Below are positions 24,607 to 37,100 of a DNA stretch of 64,000 nt, one piece after another (the first letter of the stretch is position 1; each line of letters opens with the position of its first letter). Position numbers and translations under genes: made by a program. Below the pieces are notes generated by a model. It was not told the origin of the DNA. It did not search any database and saw only the letters and a program-made list of their open reading frames with translations. The stretch is from Aegilops tauschii subsp. strangulata (taxonomy: Eukaryota; Streptophyta; Magnoliopsida; Poales; Poaceae), in assembly GCF_002575655.3 (NCBI RefSeq), contig NC_053036.3, forward strand, positions 161,796,627 through 161,860,626. Reading direction: 5' to 3'.

Positions 24607-25654
24607 TGTAACGCCCCGAGACCGACGCTTCAGATGCCTTCCATGTTTTCGTTGTCGCCGTGTGTTTTATTTGTTTGTTGCATTTCATCATGTCATCTTT
24701 TGCATTGCATCGGCACTCGTTGCCGTCATTGTTTTTAAACTTGCCTCCGCTCGTAGTTGGCGTGTCCCCCCTTGCTTTCGTTGACCGTTCTGAGACCAAC
24801 CTTGTTCTTCGTTTGCCCTCTGGCCTAGACTGGAGTCTCTCTGTACAGTGCACAGACCCCTCGTGTGCGCGTCCGAAGCTGTCCCGAACCCGAACCTCTC
24901 AGTCGTGACCATTGGATCCGGATCATCCCCAAACATCTATATAACATCACCGTTTTCTTTGTTGGACTCTCCTAGCCTATTTTTCTCGATCGTCCGATTT
25001 AAATCGGAGGGCCCAAATAGCCTCTAATCTAATCCCTATGAGATATATATTGACCAACCCTAAAATTGAGGAGAGTTGTCCCATCCTCCGAACCCCTCCG
25101 CCGCCGCCAGCCCCGGTCTCGATCCACCTCGGGATCCCTTCTCCTCGTTTTCCTCCACCCACCAACCAGCGCTCCCCACTGCTCCTCCCCAATTCGCTCG
25201 CCCGGCCAACTAGAGTAGCTCCTCGATCCACTCCACGCCGACCCCCATCGCCCTCCTCCCATGCTTCCCGCGCGCCACCGCAAGCAGCAGCACCACCGGA
25301 GCTCCCTTCGCCGTCGGTCACCACCACCAGGTCGTCCCGCTCCCTGCCATCTCCCTCCTCTCGCTTTCTCTACTTCCTCTGGATGCCTCTCACCTCTCGG
25401 CCTCTCTCTCTGTTCAAGCAGGAGCAGTCTCGCCATCGCCGGGAATGGGTCCCTTCGTCCCGGATCCATCCTGATCCGGCCGCCTCCAGCCGTCCCCGCC
25501 GCCAAGTGCCGCCGACGACCCCCATCTTCCCGTCGCTGCGCCAAGTCCCTCGCCCCGCCTCTGCTTCCCTGCTCCAAAACGAACGCCAAGCCGCCGCCCT
25601 GGAGCTTCTCCGCCGCCGGCGCCTTCTCCAGTGCCCCAAGTCCCGCCATGAACG
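24607..25654 (+). repeat. Truncated 3' LTR of E1 (left copy)
   Basis: The first 1048 bp match the 5' LTR (12906-13620 plus 17812 to about 18148) without the solo-LTR insertion. The match stops after CCATGAACG, and segment X follows. The right copy stops at the same base (43935). Confidence 0.85.
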
Positions 25655-26574
25655 TACTTAATGACATGTGAATAGTGCACGTACTCAATGACAGAGCACG
25701 GGATGGTAGCCATGGACATGGTCGGCCCTTTTTGAAGAGAGTACTAATAAATAACTTTGATGTGTCCCGTCAACTCGCAGAACGACGAGAAGCTTGCTCC
25801 CTCGCCAACGCGTGCGCGGTGGCTCGCAGCACGGGGAGAAACTTTTTCTTACAAGCGATGGACGTGCAGCAGTTCATTTGGTGTCAGATTGCCAGAAGTA
25901 CTACTGTAGTACCATCATTATTGTTTGACTTCCGAAAGAGGAGAAGAGCCAAGCGCAAGGTCACCTACTAACCTAGTACAGTACTACTATAGCCAAAGCT
26001 GGTCCACCTTTTTAGAGCATGGTTAATTAATATAGGCGGCTCTTGCAGCGGCACATCATTTAGAGCAAGTACTCTCTTCGTAGGAACAAAGGAAGTGAAA
26101 CAAAAGTTGGAGTGGATGCTAGATTGCCAATTAAACATGATTACATAGGAAAAAAATCATATAGCATTCTATCCTATGAATCAAACGACCAATGTAGGAA
26201 AATTATGAGGGGGGGTCTCTCCAACAGTGTTCCTTGGCTCGCACCTAGCATCACGGTGGTCGAACTTGGAGTCATTCATCTGGTACACGTGGCATCTCAG
26301 ATCTGGACACAAGGTGACGCGACCTCTCACTTCCTCCGCCATTTGAAGCGGCACGCCGGTGGAGGGCTAGCATACTGCAATATTAGGTTGGCTCTATGTG
26401 ATGTGGCAACTTCATATACTAACCGGATGCTGGCTATACTACTACGGTACTCACACTCCAAGAAGTGACTCGAAAACCATTCATAAATTGAGTCTATGAC
26501 ATGCATTTGCAACTGAAATGTACCATTCATTAAATACAACAAGTCATCAACACACAACGACAATGAGGATACAT
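25655..26574. repeat. Segment X, left copy (duplicated 3' flank of the host gene)
   Basis: The 920-bp segment is nearly identical to 43936-44855, where it runs up to 90 bp beyond the stop of the DUF295 gene. It begins with a near-perfect 15-bp direct repeat (ACGTACTYAATGACA at 25652 and 25679), the first copy overlapping the LTR end. Two short open frames (25675-25971 and 26112-26468) are kept in both copies but have no recognisable domain. Runs like AGAGCATGGTTAATTAATA and CTATCCTATGAATCAAACG recall MITE ends in grasses; I cannot delimit one. At 26571-26574 (ACAT) it joins E2. Confidence 0.75.
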
Positions 26575-29500
26575 AGTTATTTAAATGCCTTTACTAATTA
26601 ATAAAATATCAAACTAAAATATTTGGGGACTAGACTTCTAGTGGCAGTGCAGCTTATTGCATAGTATTTATGTGTTAAGGCTCCACTTTTTACAAAATTC
26701 ATTTGGATCAAGTTTTAAATGGAAAACAACAGCTAATTAAAATAAAACAGAAAAGGAAAGGTAAATAAAAAAAGCAAGAAAAGCTGGCCTCAGCCGCCTG
26801 AACGGGCCGGCCCAACTTCCTCCCTTAACCCCCTCACCCCACAAACCCTAACCCCCACGACCCCACTTTCCCCCGATCCCCCTCTCTCGCTCGGTTCCCT
26901 CGCCCCCGATCTGGATCAGGGGCAACGACCCCGTCGCCTAGCGCTCGCCGCCGCTCGGAGCCTCCCTCGCTGGACCGCTTCTACCTCGACTCCTCCACCT
27001 CCCCGTTCTGGAGCTGGGCGCCCATGCCGCCGCACGACGCTGCAGGACACCTCCGCCACCCGAGGATCGCTCCGCCGCCTCGACCACGCCTCCTCGCCGG
27101 ACTACCTCCCCGGCGTCGCGTCGTCCTCGTCCCCCACCTCAAGCCCCGCTGCCATTGTCCTACACTACCCGGTGAGGGCCACGCCCTCTCCTCTCTCCCC
27201 TGTCCCCGTACGCACGCCCCGCGCTACCGCTTGCCTCCCCGCACCGCCCCGCCTTTGCTCCACGCCTCTGCCTCCCTCCCCATGCGCCACCTGAAGTCGC
27301 TGCTGCCGCCGCATGACGAGCGCGCCTGCGCGTCACACCCACTGCTCCTGACTGCGCCAACACGCGCAGAAGGGCTCGCCCCCGCGCGCCCCGCCGGCTC
27401 ACCCGGTGCCGCTTGGCCCCAGGCCGCGCCCCGCCGGCACCCCCGCGGTGCCCCACCGTCGGCGCCCGTGTCTGCCCCGTCGGGCGCCCGTAACCGCTCG
27501 CACGCTCACGGGGCTCCGCCCGAGCAACCGCGCCCGTTAGCCCGCTAAGCCCCTATGGGCCAATGACAAGGGGGGCCCACCCCCAGAACGTTTAAAAAAC
27601 GGAAATTAATGATAATAATAAAATAAATGAATAATAATTTAATTAGTTAATTAATTAATTAGTTAAAGAATTAATTAGCTTAATTAATTTTGATTAATTA
27701 AACTAAACAACTAATTAAACTAATTAATCATGATTAGTTAGTCTAGTCAATGAGGAACGGGACCCACATGTCAGTTTGACCAGTTAACACCCCTGTTGAC
27801 TGCTGACGTCATGCTGGCATCATGCTCGTGTCAGCATGCACTGTTCTGGATAATGTTGAATTAAATTAATTAAATAAATTCTAAAAATGATTAAATCTTT
27901 TTAAATTAATATAAAATAAACCGTAGCTCGGATGGAAAAACTTTGTACATGAAAGTTGCTCAGAACGACGAGACGAATCCGGATACGCAGCCCGTTCGTC
28001 CGCCACACATCCCTAACCTATCGAACTCGCAACTTTCCCCCTTCGGTTCATCTGTCCGAAAACGCGAAACACCGGGAATACTTTCCCGGATGTTTCCCCC
28101 CTTCGCCGGTATCACCTACTACCGCGTTAGGGCACACCTAGCACCGCGCATTGTCTTATCATGCACCGTCGTGCTTATGTTTGCATTATATTTATTGTTT
28201 CTTCCCCCTCTTCTCTCGTTAGACACCGAGACCGACGCCGCTGCTACCCAGTACGACTACGGTGTTGACGACCCCTCCTTCTCGGCTGAGCTTCCAGGCA
28301 AGCCCCCCCTTGATCACCAGATATCGCCTATTCCTTCTCTATACTGCTTGCATTAGAGTAGTGTAGCATGTTACTGCTTTCGGTTAATCCTATACTGATG
28401 CATAGCCTGTCATTGTTGCTACAGTTGTTACCCTTACCTACTAGCCTACTGCTTAGTATAGGATGCTAGTGTTCCATCAGTGGCCCTACACTCTTGTCCG
28501 TCTGCCATGCTATACTACTAGGCCGTGATCACTTCGGGAGGTGATCACGGGTATATACTATATACTTTATATACATGACACATGTGGTGACTAAAGTCGG
28601 GTCGGCTCGTTGAGTACCCGCAAGTGATTCTGATGAGGGGGCTGAAAGGACAGGTGGCTCCATCCCGGTAGTGGTGGGCCTGGGTTCCTGACGGCCCCCG
28701 ACTGTTACTTTATGGCGGAGCGACAGGGCAGGTTGAGGCCACCTAGGAGAGAGGTGGGCCTGGCCCTAGTCAGAGTTCGCGGATACTTAACACGCTTAAT
28801 GAGATCTTGGTATTTGATCTGAGTCTGGCCATTTGGTCTATACGCACTAACCAACTCCGCGGGAACAGTTATGGGCACTCGACGTCGTGGTATCAGCCGA
28901 AGCTCTTCTTGACGTCAGCGATGGAGCGGCGCGCGCCAGATTGGACTGGAACGCCACTAGGCTAGGTCTGCTTCCGGCCGCGTTTGCAACGTGCAGGTGT
29001 GCAATGGGCGATGGGCCCAGACCCCTGCGCCATAGGATTTAGACCGGCGTGCTGACCTCTCTGTTGTGCCTAGGTGGGTCTGCGACGTGTTGATCTTCCA
29101 AGGCCGGGCATGACCCAGAAAAGTGTGTCCGGCCAAATGGGATCGAGCGTGTTGGGTTATGTGGTGCACCCCTGCAGGGAAGTTTATCTATTCGAATAGC
29201 CGTGTCCCTCGGTAAAAGGACGACCCGGAGTTGTACCTTGACCTTATGACAACTAGAACTGGATACTTAATAAAACACACCCTTCCAAGTGCCAGATATA
29301 ACCCGATGATCGCTCTCTAACAGGGCGACGAGGAGGGGATCGCCGGGTAGGGTTATGCTATGCGATGCTACTTGGTGAACTTACCATCTACTCTCTTCTA
29401 CATGCTGCAAGATGGAGGTGGCCTGAAGCGTAGTCTTCGACAGGATTAGCTATCCCCCCCTTATTCTGGCATTCTGCAGTTCAGTCCACCGATATGGCCC

Positions 29501-29978
29501 TTTACACATATACCCATGCATATGTAGTGTAGATCCTTGCTTGCGAGTACTTTGGATGAGTACTCACGGTTGCTTTTCTCCCTCTTTTCCCCTTTCTATA
29601 CCTGGTTGTCGCAACCTGATGCTGGAGTACAGGAGCTAGAGATCCCGAGGATGATTCTACGTGGAGTTCGGCTTCGAGGAGTAGTTAGGAGGTCCCAGGC
29701 AGGAGGCCTTGCCTTTTCGATCGTTGCTACTTTTGTGCTAGCCTTCTTAAGGCAAACTTGTTTAACTTATGTATGTACTCAGATATTGTTGCTTCCGCTG
29801 ACTCGTCTATGATCGAGCACTTGTATTCGAGCCCTCGAGGCCCCTGGCTTGTATTATGATGCTTGTATGACTTATTTATGTTGTAGAGTTGTGTTGTGAT
29901 ATCTTCCCGTGAGACCCTGATCTTGATCGTACACATTTGCGTGCATGATTAGTGTACGGTCAAATCGGGGGCGTCACA
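26571..29978 (+). repeat. 5' LTR of E2, first 252 bp missing
   Basis: It matches 34389-37827. Compared with the 3' LTR it lacks about 40 bp around 26780 (the C-run and CTGGGCCAAGTGG stretch at 34607-34645). It contains a GC-rich stretch (about 26800-27550), an AT-only-looking stretch of TTAATT words (27600-27740) and the 10-bp stem hairpin at 28523. Confidence 0.82.
28523..28550. repeat. 10-bp stem inverted repeat in the E2 LTR
   Basis: CCGTGATCAC and GTGATCACGG flank the 8-nt loop TTCGGGAG. The same hairpin is in the 3' LTR at 36372-36399. TGATCA in each arm is itself palindromic. Confidence 0.8.
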
Positions 29979-29981
29979 AGT

Positions 29982-29992
29982 TGGTATCAGAG
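29982..29992 (+). other. Primer binding site of E2
   Basis: TGGTATCAGAG begins 3 bp after the LTR end CGTCACA, matching the initiator-Met tRNA type site used by many plant LTR elements. Confidence 0.8.
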
Positions 29993-32900
29993 TCGACTGC
30001 CTGTAGGTAGCCCCCCTTTCGAACTCCTTGGCTGAAGTTGAGTCTAGTCGTCCAAAACTGTTTTACTAACTTGGCTGTGTGGCTTGCGGGCCCACGTCGC
30101 CATTGGGTGGTATTAGGATCTTTTATTCCTCGTCTATACTCTGGGACTCTGATCTCTCGTCTATTCGGGTTAAACATTTTACTAACTCTGACATTAGGTT
30201 CTCGTACCCACTTCCTCCCGGAGAGCCCCTCACTTTAGATGATCGCCTGCTGCACTAGAAGATTCTGAAGTTACTGTACAATGTTCTCTCGAGTCTTTGT
30301 GACATCGCATTTGCGATTTCCTTCCACCGTCAACCCCTATGAAAACTGCATACACTTGCCATTCATACAATCATTCCTCGTTGATCTTGTTATTACAAGA
30401 TGTCCCGAAATACTCTCTATTGTCCCGAGAATCCTTTGAGCTTACTGCCTTGCAGTTCTTTACCACATGAATACCCCTACGAATAAATCCTCGCACTTGT
30501 CGAGTATCCGCTCATCCCCAGTTGATCATGTGTTTCACAAAAGTCTTCAAAATACCATTCGATCTTCCGAAAATCTCCAGGAGCCTTTTTCTCTTGAAAT
30601 TATTGCTTACTTGCATTATGATTAATCCCATAAGTCTAGTAATATTATTGACATCCTTTGTCATTATCATTTTGAGTCTGTTGATTCAATATGTTGCGGT
30701 TGCTCGCAATCCTCAACCGAATCATAGAATTCACCCTTCTGGCTTAGACGCCAATTTTAAACATGAGATGGTTCTCGCCGAATCAAATTGCCATCGATTG
30801 TATACCTAAGCCTATTCAACTTATTCATCTTTGATCAGACCGTTTGCTTCTGATCTCTTGATTTGGAAAACATAATTCCTTTGCATTTGATTGAATTAGT
30901 CGGTTGTTTCTATAATTTGATCTCCTTGCATTGTATCTTCCTCTGATTGAGTACCGATGCTCACATCAGATCCCTTGAGGACCATCGGATCCTTTGTGGG
31001 ATTTTATCCGATAGCGTCCTTCATATCCAATCACTTTGGAAGTTCTTTCTCCATTGGTAAATCCTATCCTCTGATTGACCAACCATGCTCTGCTTTCGAG
31101 CTTGTGTTATTTACTCCTGAAGTTTGTGGTATATGTTCCTAAGAGACCCTGATGGGTTGAACCTATGCCTTTTTCTAATCTGTGTGAACCCGGAAACTAC
31201 TACGGGTCATACTCTACTGTTGTTATGTCAGATAAAATTTCAACACAACTTCGTTGAAGGCGAGAAGTGAATGAAAGGTTATGCATTAGAGAAGTGGGAG
31301 TCGACCTTGAACTTTGTGTTCATGCCCATGGACACGATGTAGATCCTATCATAAAAGCTTCTTGTAATAATAATTGTTTCCTTGATATAATATCATATGG
31401 TATCTGAGAATTGACCCCTTTGCAGTCGTGGTTCCGGCCATGTTCTCCTTTAAATACCATTTCTCGGACAAGTTGAAGTACTTGACTTCTGTAGAGCAAT
31501 ACCCCAGTCCAACCTCTACTTTGGTTTGTCGTCGAGTATTACCCCCTGGTATCTCGAGATTATCACGGAACTGCATAACTTCTTATGAGTTCTCCATCAA
31601 GTATTACATTCTCATTGATTCCAATTTTTCACGGGCTCCGAGTTATTAAACACTCAAGGACATCGATAACTGAATCGAGTCCGCATCACGATTAAACAAC
31701 TCCTAGTAATCTCCTTTGCTTACGAGTTTGTACTCGATCACGTCATCCCTAGCCTGATTGGATTATCATTATCGTGCTGATTTTAACTGTGCTACCTGGT
31801 CCTTATTCCTGGAGCACAACTTTCGACGATTGAGCTAAGATTACGTCGATTTCCTTGTCTTATCGTTCCACCTCGAACAACAAGCTTGGTTCCGAGTTGG
31901 TGTCGTATCCATGGATCCAATAATCTTTCGTTGCACCAGTCCTTTTGCTTGATGTAGTCGATGTTCGATTGCTTCTTCGTGGAGCCTCTGGACAAAATTG
32001 CCATGATCATCATCAACATCTTGACTCCTTCCAGGATATCAATCGAATTGATGATGATAAGTATCATCCTCGTCCCTTGGTAATTTGAGTTACCATGAAC
32101 AACATCCTTATCTTCCTTTCATCACAACATTGATCATGTTGTGGATGCGACTTGCTATCCAGCTTGTATTATGTCCTATCTTGGAGTATTACCATCTTTT
32201 AGGTCAAGATTGTCGTGAGAATTTCACCACCTCTTAAGAATTCTTGATACAGGTGATACTTCTTGCCATATTCGTTCATTCCTTGGTCCCCGTGTTGTTT
32301 CTAAACGAAATACCGACAAATGGTCCGTGATGTGTAAATTCTAAACTTCTAGCAACCCTATTGCTTTGAAGTTATTGGTCTATAGTTTCATTCTACGTCT
32401 ATGGCTTAATGAATCATCATTCGAACATTGATCGTGCTACCTAGCCCATATTTCGGGTGCACATTTCAACCAATGTTTAACTGTGTATGTTTTCCTCGAG
32501 CATACATCATTAAGTCATTCGGTCTAGCTAATGTTATCTCCTTGTTCACATAGTTGTGGAAATCCATCTTTTGGAAATCTCAATGGAATGTCGCTGAGTC
32601 CATCAGCCACCTCCTAACCCTCTCCTTGGTTTAATGATGAACTCTTGTTTCGGAACTTGCTTTCATAGTTCATTTCCCGAGAATCTTACAATGTCATCCC
32701 ATCAATTTGTGTTGCACCTTCCTTCTCAGGCATCCTGAGTCTGAGGTATCCTGACACCAATCAGATCTGAATCTCGGTCAGATATGATGGTTGGAACATA
32801 TTTCCAAGAGTTATAACGTTGGTCTTTATATGACCCGGTAAGGTGGTGTCATACCTAGCCCTCCGGCCCTATTGTTATAGTTTTCATTTTTAGCAAGGTT

Positions 32901-34136
32901 ATCCATTCTTTCCATGAGGAAATTGTAAGACTTACTCTATAAGTTGTTCCTGATGGATCCTTTGTGTATCCATAGCCTGATCTTACCTAATGACCATGTC
33001 AATTCTATCTCGAAGCATGTCTATGGTACTCCAATTTTCAAAAAGAACATTTGAACCCCAATGCTAAATGTTTCTTGCTCAATTATCCAAACACCGTTGT
33101 ATGGGTAATGTCATGAAACTTCTCTCCCCTACCTAAAGAGTTTTCTACATTATATCCTAACATGGATATCATGCTCTGCTTGACCTTCGGAAGGATATAC
33201 CCTTGAAATATGTGTTTAAACACATTTTCCTTTCCATTGATCCGTTTAATCTGATAGTCATATTTTCCTTTCCATTGGTTGGTTTAACGTTGCTTGTGAT
33301 CTATATGATCTAAGCAGTAATATTCTTCTGCTTATGTAAACACCTTGGTGTGCAACTGTGTCAGCAAGACTGTGTTACTATTGTTGATGACATTTCGGTA
33401 ACCACCGATGGACGAGAACTTTGCCTATTGGCCCGCCTCGTTTCAACGAGCAGGAAAATGGTTCTCTTCGTCCCTCTCCCTTGGTACCAGCGATGCTGCC
33501 AACATAACTGACTGGTTATTCTCTGACATGCCTTGCTTACATGATTGTGCAAGACATCACCCCTCTTCCTACTTTTAACCCACATGGTGGGTCCATAACC
33601 CACAGTTCCACAGGATCGAAACCTGACTCTCCTGTACACCACTGGTTCCCAAGGTTGTTCCTCGCGCGTGACCTCGTATATAATTCACAACCACCTTCCG
33701 AGGGATCATCAATTCTGGTATCAAACACAATACTTATCCCCGTTGCTCTGAACCCCTTTCATGCCCTGTTTCAAACATCGAGCGATTGCGTACCCGCTCG
33801 AGACTTTCCATGATACCTCCTTACTTTGCTCTCGCTATTTTCTTAAGTTCAATTCGAGAGTTACTTTCCACCACCTTCCCCGATGTTATTGACCGCATAG
33901 TCAACCTTGCAGAGGTCCCATTCTCCCAGAATACCCCCTTATTCTTTCGTAAGTACGATGGAGTTCCCGAAGAAAGGACGAAGACTTCATCATGATGCAT
34001 TGGAATAAAGAATTGAAGACATCAACCAAAGGATTAACTTCTTCGAGAAGATTCTTTAGAATATCGTAACCAGAACTTTCCCCCTTACTCCCCTCTTAAA
34101 TCTCGGGACGAGATTTCTTGTAGTGGAGGAGAATTA
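29993..34136 (+). other. Non-coding internal domain of E2
   Basis: About 4.1 kb with no frame longer than about 95 codons and no retroelement motif on either strand. It ends with the hairpin AAATCTCG-GGA-CGAGATTT (34098-34116) and the purine-rich GTGGAGGAGAA before the 3' LTR. Confidence 0.7.
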
Positions 34137-37100
34137 TGACGCCCGGATAATTAAGCTACAGTAATCCCACGTTAACAATGCCACATCACCCCGTTTACTG
34201 TTGATAAACTCTCGAGTTAGTTCGAAACCGATTCAAATTCAAATTCAAAATCAGGCAAACAATAAAAGTTTTCAAATATTAAAACTCAAATGATCGGAGT
34301 GAACCAAATACTGCATAGGTAATTGTGGTGAAGAAGCAACATTTTTATAAAGTGTTTAAATGCTCTAATATAAATAAAATAGTAGCAAACATAGTTACTT
34401 AAATGCCTTTACTAATTAATAAAATATCAAACTAAATATTTGGGGACTAGACTTCTAGTGGCAGTGCAGCTTATTGCATAGTATTTATGTGTTAAGGCTC
34501 CACTTTTTACAAAATTCATTTGGATCAAGTTTTAAATGGAAAACAATAGCTAATTAAAATAAAACAGAAAAGGAAAGGTAAATAAAAAAAGCAAGAAAAG
34601 AAAACAGAACCCCCCCCCCGCGCTGGGCCAAGTGGCCCAGCTGGCCTCAGGTGCCTGAACGGGCCGGCCCACCTTCCTCCCTTAACACCCTCACCCCACA
34701 ATCCCTAACCCCCATGACCCCACTTTCCCCCGATCCCCCTCTCTCGCTCGGTTCCCTCCCCCCCCCCCGATCTGGATCGGGGGCAATGACCCCGTCGCCT
34801 AGCGCTCGCCGCCGCTCGGAGCCTCCCTCGCTAGACCGCTTCTACCTCGACTCCTCCACCTCCCCGTTCTGGAGCCGGGCGCCCATGCCGCCGCCCGACG
34901 CCGCAGGACACCTCCGCCACCCGAGGACCGCTCCGCTGCCTCGACCACGCCTCCTCACCGGACTACCTCCCCGGCGTCGCGTCGTCCTCGTCCCCCACCT
35001 CAAGCCCCGCTGCCATTGCCCTACACTACCCGGTGAGGGCCACGCCCTCTCCTCTCTCCCTTGTCCCCGTACGCACGCCCCGCGCTACCGCTTGCCTCCC
35101 CGCACCGCCCCGCCTTTGCTCCGCGCCTCTGCCTCCCTCCCCATGCGCCACCTACTGTCGCTGCTGCCGCCGCATGACGAGCGCGCCCGCGCGTCACACC
35201 CCCTGCTCCTGACTGCGCCAACACGCGCAGAAGGGCTCGCCCCCGCGCGCCCCGCCGGCTCACCCGGTGCCGCTTGGCCCCAGGCCGCGCCACGCCGGCA
35301 CCCCCGCGGTGCCCCACCGTCGGCGCCCGGGTCTGCCCCGCTGGGCACCCGTAACCGCCCGCATGCTCACGGGGCTCCGCCCGAGCAACCGCGCCCGTTA
35401 GCCCGCTAAGCCCCTATGGGCCAATGACAAGGGGGCCCCACCCCCAGAACGTTTAAAAAAACAGAAATTAATAATAATAATAATAAAATAAATGAATAAT
35501 AATTTAATTAGTTAAAGAATTAATTAGCTTAATTAATTTTGATTAATTAAACTAAACAACTAATTAAACTAATTAATCATGATTAGTTAGTCTAGTCAAT
35601 GACGAACGAGACCCACACGTCAGTTCGACCAGTCAACACCCCTGTTGACTGCTGACGTCATCCTGGCGTCATGCTGATGTCAGCATGCACTGTTCTGGAT
35701 AATGTTGAATTAAATTAATTAAATAAATTCTAAAAATGATTAAATCTTTTTAAATTAATATAAAATAAACCGTAGCTCGGATGGAAAAACTTTGTACATG
35801 AAAGTTGCTCAGAACGACGAGACGAAACCGGATACGCAGCCCGTTCGTCCGCCACACATCCCTAACCTATCGAACTCGCAACTTTCCTCCTTCGGTTCAT
35901 CTGTCCGAAAACGCGAAACACCGGGAATACTTTCCCGGATGTTTCCCCCCTTCGCCGGTATCACCTACTACCGCGTTAGGGCACACCTAGCACCGCGCAT
36001 TGTCTTGTCATGCACCGTCGTGCTTATGTTTGCATTATATTTATTGTTTCTTCCCCCTCTTCTCTCGTTAGACACCGAGACCGACGCCGCTGCTACCCAG
36101 TACGACTACGGTGTTGACGACCCCTCCTTCTCGGCTGAGCTTCCAGGCAAGCCCCCCCTTGATCACCAGATATCGCCTATTCCTTCTCTATACTGCTTGC
36201 ATTAGAGTAGTGTAGCATGTTACTGCTTTCGGTTAATCCTATACTGATGCATAGCCTGTCATTGTTGCTACAGTTGTTACCCTTACCTACTAGCCTACTG
36301 CTTAGTATAGGATGCTAGTGTTCCATCAGTGGCCCTACACTCTTGTCCGTCTGCCATGCTATACTACTGGGCCGTGATCACTTCGGGAGGTGATCACGGG
36401 TATATACTATATACTTTATATACATGACACATGTGGTGACTAAAGTCGGGTCGGCTCGTTGAGTACCCGCAAGTGATTCTGATGAGGGGGCTGAAAGGAC
36501 AGGTGGCTCCATCCCGGTAGTGGTGGGCCTGGGTTCCTGACGGCCCCCGACTGTTACTTTATGGCGGAGCGACAGGGCAGGTTGAGGCCACCTAGGAGAG
36601 AGGTGGGCCTGGCCCTTGTCAGCGTTCGCGGATACTTAACACGCTTAACGAGATCTTGGTATTTGATCTGAGTCTGGCCATTTGGTCTATACGCACTAAC
36701 CAACTACGCGGGAACAGTTATGGGCACTCGACGTCGTGGTATCAGCCGAAGCTCTTCTTGACGTCAGCGACGGAGCGGCGCGCGCCAGATTGGACTGGAA
36801 CGCCACTAGGCTAGGTCTGCTTCCGGCCGCGTTCGCAACATGCAGGTGTGCAATGGGCGATGGGCCCAGACCCCTGCGCCATAGGATTTAGACCGGCGTG
36901 CTGACCTCTCTGTTGTGCCTAGGTGGGGCTGCGACGTGTTGATCTTCCGAGGCCGGGCATGACCCAGAAAAGTGTGTCCGGCCAAATGGGATCGAGCGTG
37001 TTGGGTTATGTGGTGCACCCCTGCAGGGAAGTTTATCTATTCGAATAGCCGTGTCCCTCGGTAAAAGGACGACCCGGAGTTGTACCTTGACCTTATGACA

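Larger units (their letters stand above)
12906..25654 (+). mobile_element. E1 (left copy): long-LTR, non-coding Gypsy-like element
   Basis: Structure: 5' LTR 12906-20940 (3.84 kb once the nested 4.19 kb insertion and its 5-bp target copy are removed), primer binding site at 20944, non-coding internal domain to 24606, 3' LTR from 24607 that stops at 25654. The LTR starts TGTAACRCCCCGAGACC and ends GTGTTACA. The 5-bp sequence CCTGT (12901-12905) would be the left target copy; the right one is lost with the LTR end. There is no gag, RT or integrase, so it must have moved with proteins from a related element. The primer-site type and the hairpin before the 3' LTR suggest Gypsy. I cannot name the family. 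Confidence 0.82.

Noticed and set aside
25029..25688. Overlapping long Arg/Gly- and Pro-rich frames on both strands in the GC-rich part of the E1 LTRs
   Set aside because: Several frames are open at once because of composition; no domain, and frame ends differ among the three LTR copies.
34651..35409. 252-codon Pro/Arg-rich frame in the E2 3' LTR as a host gene
   Set aside because: It is inside an LTR and shortened in the 5' LTR copy; kept only as a leader or capture question.
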